DNA of 64,000 bases. Origin: Lipingzhangella_A rawalii. Lineage in GTDB: Bacteria > Actinomycetota > Actinomycetes > Streptosporangiales > Streptosporangiaceae. The stretch is from contig NZ_JAVLVT010000010.1 in assembly GCF_031628175.1 (NCBI RefSeq), positions 186,001-250,000 on the forward strand, in the 5' to 3' direction. The notes beneath the pieces were generated by a model. The model was not told the DNA's origin. It did not search any database and saw nothing but the letters and a program-made list of their open reading frames with translations. Positions 43,228 to 51,127 of the stretch are shown piece after piece; position 1 is the stretch's first letter; the number at the start of each line of letters is the position of its first letter. The position numbers and the translations under genes are program-made.

Positions 43228-44411
43228 CACTGCTCCCGCCTCCAGGGAATGCGTGCACGCAGATGGTACGTACCCCCGTCGCTGCCGTGTTCCAGCGTCC
43301 CGCCGCGCTCGGTCAGCCGCTGCTCCAGACCAGCGAGACCCGTTCCGGAACCGCGTTCGGATACCACGGGGCGATCACTCCGCACGGGGATGCGTCCCGC
43401 CCCGTCATTGACGATCATGACCGTCGCGGCCTCCGGATCGACCTCGAAGGCCACGGTGCAGTAGGTCGCACGGGCATGCCGAATGACGTTCGTCGCCCCT
43501 TCTCGGATCACCCATCCCAGAACCGACCGATCCTCGCTGTCCAGGTCACCGACAACCTCAGTGCCGGACACCCGACAGTCGATGCCGGCCGCAGCGAGCA
43601 CCGATCGGGCGCCCTCCAGCTCCGCCTCCACATCGACACGGCGGTACCCGCGCACCACCTCTCGAATCTCCTCCTGGGAAGACAGTGCCAAGGCCTGAAC
43701 CTCTTCCATCTCCGCCCGTGCCCGCGACTCACCGCTCAACCGTGCCGCCAATTCGGACTTGAGTGCCACCACGGACAGGGTCCTGCCAAGGGTGTCATGG
43801 AGGTCACGGGCGAAGCGCAACCGCTCCTCCGCCACGGCAAGGAGGGATTCCGTGCGCTGTGCACTCTCCAGGCGAAGCACGACGGTGATACTCCACGCAT
43901 ACAGGTGGATAATCGCAGCCGTACCCCCCCATGTTCCCGCGATGACCACCAGCACCACACCCGACTGCGGGTGTGGTGCAGCGGCGAGGCAGCTGGTGAG
44001 GGCGAGGGTGCCGCTCACCCGCCAGTCCCGGCCGGCCCAGACGGCTGCGGCCGGGAGAACGGCAAGGAGATAAGCCGAGTACGCGTGGATTCCGGTGAAC
44101 CACCCCTGTGAGACGGCCAGGTGGACAGCGCCGAGTTCCCCCGCGGTCAGTCCCGTGATGACGAGCGACGGCAGGAGCGCGGGTGGAGCATCGGTACGTT
44201 GCAGCGAGCCTGCGGCAAGCGCGAGAGCCGCGCCGACCTGTGCCGCGTAGGCCACGATGATGGCCGCCGTCACCCCGGTCCCCGCATGGTGCAGCAGCTC
44301 TACGGCCGCTCCCCAGCCGAAGACAACCACCAGCGCGCACAAGGGGATGGGAAAAGTCCAGCGGATGGCCCTGATATTGCGCCGCAGCCCGGAACCGCCC
44401 TCTGCCCGCAT
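43227..44411 (-). CDS. Sensor histidine kinase, NarL-type partner (HisKA_3)
   Basis: 394 aa. Six or so membrane helices (about 15-165) with little extracellular loop, then HisKA_3 with phospho-histidine in FARDLHDTLGRTLSVVALK, and a HATPase domain with N box EGATNVIRHA, MIVNDGAGR and G box GSGTGLAGLEQRL. It is of the DesK type that senses membrane state or membrane-active peptides. ATG 44411 overlaps the permease stop by three bases. It is part of a four-gene minus-strand operon (ATPase, permease, kinase, regulator), the classical arrangement of peptide-antibiotic detoxification modules. Confidence 0.88.
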   Translation of the reverse strand: MRAEGGSGLRRNIRAIRWTFPIPLCALVVVFGWGAAVELLHHAGTGVTAAIIVAYAAQVGAALALAAGSLQRTDAPPALLPSLVITGLTAGELGAVHLAVSQGWFTGIHAYSAYLLAVLPAAAVWAGRDWRVSGTLALTSCLAAAPHPQSGVVLVVIAGTWGGTAAIIHLYAWSITVVLRLESAQRTESLLAVAEERLRFARDLHDTLGRTLSVVALKSELAARLSGESRARAEMEEVQALALSSQEEIREVVRGYRRVDVEAELEGARSVLAAAGIDCRVSGTEVVGDLDSEDRSVLGWVIREGATNVIRHARATYCTVAFEVDPEAATVMIVNDGAGRIPVRSDRPVVSERGSGTGLAGLEQRLTERGGTLEHGSDGGTYHLRARIPWRREQ

Positions 44412-45220
44412 CACACGCGCGGCTCCCAGCGGAACCAGCGGTGTGCCGCCCCCAGTGCGATGACCGTCCACAGCACCAGCAGTCCGATCCGCAGCATCGC
44501 TTCGGCGGGCTCGACGTCTCCCGTCCAGCCGGCACGCACCAGGTCGATGATTGGGGTCATCGGCATCCAGTGAAACACGTCCTGGACGGGTTGTGGCATC
44601 GCCTCGAGCGGGAAGAAGGTCCCCGACGTACTCGGCAGGAGCACGAGCAACGGCACGATGGCCACCTGCACATTCTCCGAGGTGCGGGCGGCGGCGCTGG
44701 TCGCGGCTGCGAACCCGGCCATCATGATGCAGCCCAGCACGATGCCGATGATGATGTAATGCGGCGCCGCGGGAGGGCCGGCATTGGTCATGGGGATCAC
44801 GATGGCACCGATCAGAAGCATCTGGGTGATGACGATACTGATCGCCGGCAACGCGGATCCGAGCAGGATCGTGGTATCGCCGACTTCTCCGGTGCGGAGC
44901 CGTTTCAGTAGCAGTTCCTCGCGTCGTGCCACATAGGTTCCGGTGAGGGGCACGTAAAGCGAGAAGACGAGCACGATGCCGGTCGCAGTCGCCAGCATGA
45001 CCGGACCCAACGCCAGGCCGAGGGCATCCAGGTCGTACAGGTTCATCGTGACCGTCAGCGCAACCAGTACGAGGGCCGGAATGAAGAGCACATTGACGAG
45101 ATTGGACTTGGCACGCACGAACAGGAGGAGCTCGGCCCAGCCGAGTGCAGTCAACTGCCGTCGCGCGGTCCCCCCAGCAGCCGCCGATTCCGAAGCATTC
45201 CTCCGATCAACATCACTCAT
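44411..45220 (-). CDS. ABC-2 type transporter permease (locus B)
   Basis: 269 aa with six membrane segments after an about 20-residue cytoplasmic start. It contains the AARTSENVQVAIVPLLVLLPSTSG region followed by FFPLEAMP, a conserved pattern in drug/peptide ABC-2 permeases. Starts within the ATPase stop region (four-base overlap) and overlaps the kinase start. Likely exports or protects against the locus B peptide. Confidence 0.87.
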   Translation of the reverse strand: MSDVDRRNASESAAAGGTARRQLTALGWAELLLFVRAKSNLVNVLFIPALVLVALTVTMNLYDLDALGLALGPVMLATATGIVLVFSLYVPLTGTYVARREELLLKRLRTGEVGDTTILLGSALPAISIVITQMLLIGAIVIPMTNAGPPAAPHYIIIGIVLGCIMMAGFAAATSAAARTSENVQVAIVPLLVLLPSTSGTFFPLEAMPQPVQDVFHWMPMTPIIDLVRAGWTGDVEPAEAMLRIGLLVLWTVIALGAAHRWFRWEPRV

Positions 45221-46197
45221 GCCGACACCTCCTGCTCCAGTGATTCACTCACGGCGCCGTCAGCACTGTTCTCGGCGATGTGTAGGAACGCCTCCTCTAA
45301 GGACGCAGATCGGGCATCCAGCCCGGTGAGGGTCATGTTGCGGCTGCGGGCCCAGGTCAACAGCTCGGTCGCGGTGAACTGGAGATTGGTGGTGGAAAAC
45401 TCGATCCGGCGGCCGCGTTCGTGAACCCAGTCAGCTCCGAACTGTTCCGCCGGGGGAAAGTCGGAAGCAACGAAACCAGCCGGGAATTCGAAGCTGATAC
45501 GGGAGGGGTGCTGATCGATGATCTCGGGGAGTGTTCCCGCTGCGGCGATCTGACCCGCGTGCATGATTGCCAACCGGTCGGCGAGCATCTCGGCCTCTTC
45601 GAGGTAGTGCGTGGTCAGCACGATAGTGGTGCCCGTTTCCTTGAGCTTCCGTATGATCTGCCAGGTGGCATGGCGACCCTCGGGGTCCATTCCGGTAGTC
45701 GGCTCGTCGAGGAAGAGCAGTTCCGGCTCGGCGATTGTGGCCATGGCCAGGTCGAGGCGCCGCTGCTCGCCTCCGGACAGGTTCTTGACCGCCACCCGCT
45801 TGCGATCGTGGAGGCCGACGCTGGTAAGCGCAGCATCGACCGATCGTGGGTGGCTCGTGCAGCCGGCCCACATATGCAGGGTCTCTGCGACCGTCAAGTC
45901 TTGCGCAAGCCCGCTCCGCTGGAGCATGACCCCTTGGCGAGGCCGGATAGTTCGGCGGTCGCGGACCGGGCACTGGCCGAAGACTCGGATACTGCCACTC
46001 GACGGCTGTCCGAGGCCGACCATCAGTTCGATCGTCGACGTCTTTCCTGCACCGTTCGTTCCAAGCAACCCGAACAGTTCTCCCCGAGCGACGGAGAATG
46101 ATATTCCACGAACCGCATCAAATGCAAATCGACCAGATCCGTATCTCCGCCAGACCCGCGTGACGTCAATCACATTTTCACCTATTACATCTCCCAT
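45217..46197 (-). CDS. ABC transporter ATP-binding protein (locus B)
   Basis: About 326 aa. Walker A GTNGAGKTST, Q-loop in VMLQRSG, signature LSGGEQRRLD, Walker B LLFLDEPTTGMD, and switch in VLTTHYLEEAEMLADR. A C-terminal accessory domain of about 100 residues follows. The start is uncertain: ATG 46197 and ATG 46206 both lack a clear ribosome-binding site, and a GTG 24 bases inside has AGGTG upstream. Divergent from the linaridin precursor gene of locus B. Confidence 0.87.
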   Translation of the reverse strand: MGDVIGENVIDVTRVWRRYGSGRFAFDAVRGISFSVARGELFGLLGTNGAGKTSTIELMVGLGQPSSGSIRVFGQCPVRDRRTIRPRQGVMLQRSGLAQDLTVAETLHMWAGCTSHPRSVDAALTSVGLHDRKRVAVKNLSGGEQRRLDLAMATIAEPELLFLDEPTTGMDPEGRHATWQIIRKLKETGTTIVLTTHYLEEAEMLADRLAIMHAGQIAAAGTLPEIIDQHPSRISFEFPAGFVASDFPPAEQFGADWVHERGRRIEFSTTNLQFTATELLTWARSRNMTLTGLDARSASLEEAFLHIAENSADGAVSESLEQEVSA

Positions 46198-46475
46198 GGA
46201 GATCATTTTCACGAAAAACACACGCCCAAAACAGTGCTGGCTGTAACCCATTTAAGTCACACCCGTCACCAAATTTCATGACGGATGTCATGCCTAATCC
46301 CTGATCATTTCAAACATGCACTGTGATGTTCCTCACTGCGAGAACCGGGGGCCGCTGTTGGAGTGTGAAACGCGGCGGAGACATAACGTCGACTGAATGG
46401 ATCAGGAACATCTGGTAGTTCGATCATCACAGACGCCGCACCACGCATGAATGACATCGAAAGGACGTGAAGGAC
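46198..46475. promoter_or_regulatory. Divergent regulatory region between ABC operon and linA (locus B)
   Basis: 278 bases that must drive both the detoxification-type operon (minus) and the precursor (plus). A likely site for the response regulator at 42622. It is AT-richer near the ATPase start. AAAGGACGTGAAGGAC directly precedes the precursor ATG. Confidence 0.5.
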
Positions 46476-46622
46476 ATGCAGGAAATCATTGACCACTTCG
46501 ACGCTCAGTCCATCGATGCCGAATATGGTTATGTCCAGATCGCTGTGGCTCCTGTCATGGGAACCCCCGCAACGACGGCCACGACCGCCATCACCGCAAC
46601 CACCGCAACCCTGGGTGGATAG
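46476..46622 (+). CDS. linA: Linaridin-type precursor peptide, Thr-rich core (locus B)
   Basis: 48 aa, shorter than the ORF cutoffs most gene finders use. The leader starts MQEIIDHFDAQSIDAEYGYV. The linaridin PxxxTP motif reads APVMGTPATT at residues 25-34. By analogy with cypemycin the core starts at Gly29 (GTPATT...) and ends ATLGG, 20 residues with nine Thr, no Ser and no Cys. Thr-rich, Cys-free cores fit dehydrobutyrine-rich linaridins without an aminovinyl-cysteine ring. AAGGA precedes the ATG. It is followed by a strong terminator and then linH. Confidence 0.82.
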   Translation: MQEIIDHFDAQSIDAEYGYVQIAVAPVMGTPATTATTAITATTATLGG

Positions 46623-46851
46623 TCGAAATTAATTCCTCGCTTCTCGGCGCCCCAACGCAGGTCTGAAGGAATGATATATCCATTGCTATTGGTTCGCGTA
46701 TCACCACGAGCCGATTCCTGTTGTGGACGCTGAAGCGACAAAGACCGACCCGAGCGAGGATAATGCTTAACATAACACTTTCTCGGGCTACACACTTGAA
46801 ATTATATTTCTCAAATCAGTCCACTGCCTGACCATTCCAAATAGCCGATTC

Positions 46852-46878
46852 TCCCCCGGTGGCAACCCCACCGGGGGA
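46852..46878 (+). terminator. Rho-independent terminator between linA and linH (locus B)
   Basis: TCCCCCGGTGG pairs with CCACCGGGGGA around a 5-base loop and is followed by TCTTT. It lies about 230 bases after the precursor stop and 30 before linH, so it can make precursor mRNA exceed enzyme mRNA. Confidence 0.85.
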
Positions 46879-46907
46879 TCTTTCACCCCCAACCAGAAAA
46901 GAATATA

Positions 46908-48779
46908 TTGATTCGACCAAGTGTGATCCTAAAAACTATTTTCACTCCGCCTCACATTACTCGGAATCAGGCCATCGGAGCATCCGAAAGAATATCTGCG
47001 GCTACCGCCTTGATATCGTCCCTTGAATATCTTCGCCTCACTACAGAGACGAAGCCAGGCGGTCTCCACGAATGGAAGATTATGCGCGAGTACCACGCGC
47101 ACTCCTCCCCGCTTGTGTGTAAGTTAATTGACGTCCTGAGTTCTCAAACTGGAACCACAGCTCTCCACGTATCCAGAGTTGTAGTCAGTACCGCACTGCT
47201 GTTGCCGGGCAACTCCCGACTACGGGGGGTCGGTAGCTCCTACCTTGCCGTCACTGGAGCCGTCGCCTATACCAGACACCGTTACGGAACCGACGGATCA
47301 GACCAAGTCGCAGTACTCGTGCAGTCAGGGAATGCTGTGGCACGCCTATCCGACTCCCATCGAGTCAAGGACGCCGCCATCTGGCACACCGCACTACAGG
47401 CCAACCTCTCCTACGTCGTGTCCGGTTGGTACAAGCTACTCGGACGCCAGTGGCGGCAGGGAACTGCTCTCCGTGAGATCATGCGCACCCGGACCTACGG
47501 TCACGAAGGGGCGTTCCGAGTAGCCGAACGCTATCCGAGCCCAGCGAAGGCTCTCGTCCACAGCGTCATGGGACTGGAATCCCTGTTCCCCGTCGTTTAC
47601 TGCGCTCGCGGCCGGCTCGTCCGCCCGATACTCGCTTCCTTGCTGATCTTTCACGCAGCCAACGCCTACCTCATGGGTTTGGGCCGCTTCCTCACCGCGT
47701 TCGCCTCGATGCACCCTCACGTGGCATATACAGCCGGACCTAAACACCCTGCGGCTCCCGACCGGGACGATACCCCAGTGACGGCGGTCGCCCTCGCTGC
47801 GGCAGGGATTGCCGCATGGGCTGGTGTCCGGGCTCTTCGGCGCCGTATCTATGTCTTGCGTGGCGCGAAGGGCACCCAGTGGCACACCATGCCCAACGGA
47901 GACGTCATTGCTTACCGATTCGACCCCGGCTGTGAAACAGAGCCGGTTCTCGTGTTCTGCAACAGTCTTGCCGCCACATCGGAGCACTTCTCCTGGATCG
48001 CAACAACAGTACAATCACATCGCCCTTGCGGGGTGCTTCGCTATGATCGTGCAGGCTACGGCGCCAGTCGGCAAACCGACCACACCCCACGCGGCCTGAA
48101 CGCCGCGGTACGTGAACTATGCGATCTGGTTGGGGCCACGGTCAACCGGGACCGACACATCGTCCTCGTTGGCCATTCTCTCGGCGGGGATATCGCCCGC
48201 CGTGCCGCCTCCTCACTGGGAAACCGAGTCGCTGGGGTCGTCTACCTCGACCCTTCGCATCCGGGGCAGCTCGACCGATCCGAGCGGCAACGGGCAAGCT
48301 CCGCAGGATTCGCCGACATCCTCACCACGATGGCGTGGTCCACCCGCCTTGGCCTCGGAGTACTCATGTCCCGAGAGAACTGGATTGAGGATCTGCCATC
48401 GCACACTCGGGAGCGTGCGTTCGCCGAATACGCTGACTCTCGCCTGTGGACTGCCGCACGCCGAGAGTGGGCTTCGATTCTCGACGAATACCGCGAATTC
48501 GATTCAACCCTGCCACCGGTTCGCTCACCCGCACTATTGGTGACCGCAAGCAAAACTGCTGATACTGACCCCGAGCAAGTAGTGCTGCACAACGAAATCG
48601 CTGAGGCGCACCGTACCGGCGGAGCTCACGCGGAAACCACTGTTCTACACGACACAGATCACGATTCACTTATGACAAACGGCACTAACGCGACCCAGGT
48701 TGGAGCACTGATCATGGAGTTCGTGCGCATCCATGCATCTGGGGCCAAGGCGTCCTTCGGGAAAGAGGCAGGAGACTAG
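46908..48779 (+). CDS. linH: Linaridin-type modification protein LinH (locus B)
   Basis: 623 aa, same architecture as the locus A protein: N-terminal multi-helix HTTM/SdpB-like membrane domain with YGTDGSDQVAVL, LSYVVSGWYKLLGRQW and IMRTRTYGHEGAF, then an alpha/beta hydrolase with VLVGHSLGGDIARR, LRYDRAGYGASR and a catalytic-histidine candidate in LHDTDHDSLM. It is AT-richer than its locus A relative, so the two loci are old paralogues or separate acquisitions. The start is uncertain: TTG 46908 (weak AGAAAAG upstream) or GTG 46923. Coupled closely to linL (4-base gap). Confidence 0.82.
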   Translation: MIRPSVILKTIFTPPHITRNQAIGASERISAATALISSLEYLRLTTETKPGGLHEWKIMREYHAHSSPLVCKLIDVLSSQTGTTALHVSRVVVSTALLLPGNSRLRGVGSSYLAVTGAVAYTRHRYGTDGSDQVAVLVQSGNAVARLSDSHRVKDAAIWHTALQANLSYVVSGWYKLLGRQWRQGTALREIMRTRTYGHEGAFRVAERYPSPAKALVHSVMGLESLFPVVYCARGRLVRPILASLLIFHAANAYLMGLGRFLTAFASMHPHVAYTAGPKHPAAPDRDDTPVTAVALAAAGIAAWAGVRALRRRIYVLRGAKGTQWHTMPNGDVIAYRFDPGCETEPVLVFCNSLAATSEHFSWIATTVQSHRPCGVLRYDRAGYGASRQTDHTPRGLNAAVRELCDLVGATVNRDRHIVLVGHSLGGDIARRAASSLGNRVAGVVYLDPSHPGQLDRSERQRASSAGFADILTTMAWSTRLGLGVLMSRENWIEDLPSHTRERAFAEYADSRLWTAARREWASILDEYREFDSTLPPVRSPALLVTASKTADTDPEQVVLHNEIAEAHRTGGAHAETTVLHDTDHDSLMTNGTNATQVGALIMEFVRIHASGAKASFGKEAGD

Positions 48780-48782
48780 GCG

Positions 48783-49346
48783 ATGACGACCATGAGCAAC
48801 GCCTACGCTGTCGTGCGGCGCGCCTGCACCGGTCCAGGCACCCTCACCCGAGCTGCGGCCACCGTCATGATCCTGGCAACCGTGGCGACACAGCACCATC
48901 TCAGCTCATTTAATCGGATCCAACGCAAGGATCTTTTTTTCCTTATTCCAAACTGGAGATTCTTCGCACCGAATCCTGGTGTCTACGATTTTCATATCAT
49001 CTACCGCGTACGGAACGATGGACAAATCTCCGGCTGGAGAGGGATCGACATGATCGCCAATCGCCGATCCCTTCATACCTTGTGGCACCCTAAGCGTCGT
49101 CGAGAGAAGGCTGTTTTCGACATCGCCAACGGAGTTGCACTCGTACTTGACAAAGGGTTCGATGTCATCACTCGCACCCCTGACTATCGACTACTCTCGA
49201 ACTTCGTGGCCGCAACCGTCCGCGCTGACGACATTAATGGGAATATAGAAGGGTATCAATTTGCGCTTGCGCGGTCAGCCGGATATGAATCGACAAAAGA
49301 TCCCGAGATAGTCATGGTCGCACCGTATACAACACTCTCCCAATAA
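48783..49346 (+). CDS. linL: Linaridin-type modification protein LinL (locus B)
   Basis: 187 aa. An N-terminal membrane helix (TRAAATVMILATVATQHH) is followed by IPNWRFFAPNPGVYDFHIIY, matching the locus A protein at NWRFFAPxP and DFHxxYRV, then RRREKAVFDIANGVAL (REKAVFD conserved). It ends about 50 residues earlier than the locus A protein, whose extra tail is poorly conserved. Partner of LinH at the membrane. Runs 3 bases after linH. Confidence 0.78.
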   Translation: MTTMSNAYAVVRRACTGPGTLTRAAATVMILATVATQHHLSSFNRIQRKDLFFLIPNWRFFAPNPGVYDFHIIYRVRNDGQISGWRGIDMIANRRSLHTLWHPKRRREKAVFDIANGVALVLDKGFDVITRTPDYRLLSNFVAATVRADDINGNIEGYQFALARSAGYESTKDPEIVMVAPYTTLSQ

Positions 49347-49364
49347 CTAGAGGAGAAACGCACC

Positions 49365-49538
49365 ATGAAGCAGGCGTTCAGCTTCGTTCTGATATTCGTC
49401 CTAGCCTTTGCATATGCCATCGGAATGGCACTACTCGTTCAGAACGATCTTATTCCATTCTGGGGAGCCATGGGATTCACTGCGGTTCTCTGGATCGCAA
49501 TTATTGTACTCATTATTCCAAAAAAGAATACACAATGA
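49365..49538 (+). CDS. Small two-helix membrane protein (locus B)
   Basis: 57 aa, missed by length cutoffs. Two hydrophobic stretches, AFSFVLIFVLAFAYAIGMAL and WGAMGFTAVLWIAIIVLII, are separated by a short polar loop (VQNDLIPF), ending PKKNTQ. AGAGGAG sits well upstream of the ATG at 49365, and the stop overlaps the linM start (ATGA), so it is surely translated as part of the operon. No locus A counterpart is seen. Its size and place suit an immunity protein or a membrane scaffold for LinH/LinL, both inference. Confidence 0.75.
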   Translation: MKQAFSFVLIFVLAFAYAIGMALLVQNDLIPFWGAMGFTAVLWIAIIVLIIPKKNTQ

Positions 49539-50317
49539 CACAAATCGACTTTGATATAGGATATGGAAGACAGTTCGCATCGTGGTATGATCGCCTGTTC
49601 CCGGACCAGGCGGAAGCGAAGCGGACGGCACGTGCGCTGGCGGGCCTCCACCCAGATCCAGACACCGGAACGCTGGAGATCGGTATCGGGACTGGGCGGA
49701 TCGCTCTCCCGCTCGCCCGTATCATCGGCCCAGTGCACGGTCTCGATTCGTCACCGGAGATGGTCTCCGCGGCACAGGCAGCTTCCGCCGCGGACGGCGG
49801 ACCGATCACTACCGAGCAGGCCAACATTCTCGCTTATCCGGTCAAACGCAGCTACGGCCTAGTTTACGCAGTATGTGCGACGCTCAACCAAATTCTTTTT
49901 CCGGAACAGCAGGCGGAGGCGATCCGTCGCGCCGCCGACCTGCTCACGCCCGGTGGGCGGCTGGTGATCGAGGCACACCATCGGTCAATGGTCGTCAGCA
50001 TACACGGCGGAGCGCGGTTCACGACGTTCTTCACGCCCTACCCCGAACCCGGATCCGGTCTCCTGACCTGTTCGACGCTCTCTGCCGACCATACATTGTG
50101 GCAATGTTCCCAAATCTGGCACGAAGCCGACTCTTCGGCGCCGATTGGTACTGAATTCTCGCGGCTACTCGAACCTGCCGAGGTCCACGCCTACGCTGAA
50201 ACCGCTGGGCTCGTTTCGGCATGCCCGGCCGCGGGGTTCTCCGACTGGAGCTTTGCGGCTACGGCGTCCGCCGCGGCGCCAGCCTTCATCACCATCCACG
50301 AGAAGCCTACGGACTGA
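49535..50317 (+). CDS. linM: Linaridin-type methyltransferase LinM (locus B)
   Basis: 260 aa. Class I core: LEIGIGTGRIALPLARIIG (motif I), HGLDSSPEMVSAAQ, and LLTPGGRLVIEAHH. The YGLVYAVCATLNQILFPEQQ segment parallels FGLVLCVCSTIGLVHDRGVQ of the locus A protein. Expected role: alpha-N-methylation of the cleaved linaridin N-terminus, as for CypM. Starts within the stop of the small membrane protein. Last gene of locus B. Confidence 0.75.
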   Translation: MTQIDFDIGYGRQFASWYDRLFPDQAEAKRTARALAGLHPDPDTGTLEIGIGTGRIALPLARIIGPVHGLDSSPEMVSAAQAASAADGGPITTEQANILAYPVKRSYGLVYAVCATLNQILFPEQQAEAIRRAADLLTPGGRLVIEAHHRSMVVSIHGGARFTTFFTPYPEPGSGLLTCSTLSADHTLWQCSQIWHEADSSAPIGTEFSRLLEPAEVHAYAETAGLVSACPAAGFSDWSFAATASAAAPAFITIHEKPTD

Positions 50318-50416
50318 TCGTCCCTAATACCCGCACGAGTCGGCAACCTCGAGTGTGCAACCAGGTACTTTAGGTTCTTCGTTTTGGGTTTACACAAAGT
50401 AGATGTTCCTAGTTCA

Positions 50417-50441
50417 GTGCTCCAGTTATAGATCCGTTGTG
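50417..50441 (+). repeat. Solo terminal-inverted-repeat-like sequence
   Basis: GTGCTCCAGTTATAGATCCG resembles the left end of the IS701-type element at 59653 (GTACTCCAGTTGTAGATCCG), 18 of 20 bases, in the same orientation relative to a transposase fragment. Confidence 0.55.
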
Positions 50442-50613
50442 CCTCGGAGTGCGCCCCAGTCGGTGATGGCTTTGACGGGCGGTTGTTGATCTCCTCGACG
50501 ATCGCAGTCAGATACGGCTCGTGCTGGACGATGTCGGTGCCCGTGGGCACGTACTCCCGGATCATGCGGTCGGGATTCTCGTTGGTCGACCACCGACGCC
50601 ATCGGGCGCTGGG
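50435..50613 (-). pseudogene. IS30-type transposase C-terminal fragment
   Basis: On the minus strand MIREYVPTGTDIVQHEPYLT and AIVEEINNRPSK match the end of IS30 transposases (consensus LLREYFPKGTD ... AAELNNRPRKTLGW). After NNRP the frame shifts: KAITDWGALR continues in another frame. Only about 50 codons remain; N-terminal HTH and catalytic core are missing. Confidence 0.6.
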
Positions 50614-50817
50614 CGCCCTCCCCCGCACGACAACCAACGAGGGCGGGCAGTGGGGGGCGACACGACGCGCACCCATAACCACGCACCGCCGTCGGGGCAC
50701 CCGCGGGCAGGCCCCCCACCGCTGGCCGTCGTGCGGCAGACCACGGCACCCCCTCACAGGGGCACCCCCATAGCCACCGCACCCACCCCCGCTGGCCGTC
50801 GTGCGGGGGAGCGCCCT
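50611..50817. repeat. 207-bp segment bounded by imperfect inverted repeats with internal direct repeats
   Basis: The left arm GCGCCCTCCCCCGCACGAC (50613-50631) mirrors the right arm GTCGTGCGGGGGAGCGCCCTC at 50797-50817 with one mismatch. Inside, CCGCTGGCCGTCGTGCGG occurs at 50719-50736 and 50789-50806. No gene; 50818-51127 also shows none. Confidence 0.6.
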
Positions 50818-51127
50818 CAGGGCGCGACGCCGCCGGCGGCCAACAGAACGTGGGCGCGGTGGCCGAGGAACACATCCCGCGCCGTCGTGGTTGTGGGCTG
50901 CCGACACGGCGCGACGTCCGTAACCAACCACCCCACCCCAACACTCCCCAGGTGGCTCCGGTGCCGAATGATGACCCCACCGCACGCACCCGCGAAAACC
51001 ACCGGCAACATCACACCCCGCGGCAGCCCCCGCCCAGGAGTGAACGCGCGGCTCCACGGCGAAACACGTGGAGGCCCGTACCCCCACCCCCGCCGTGGGT
51101 AGCCCGAATCACCACGGTCGCGAAACA

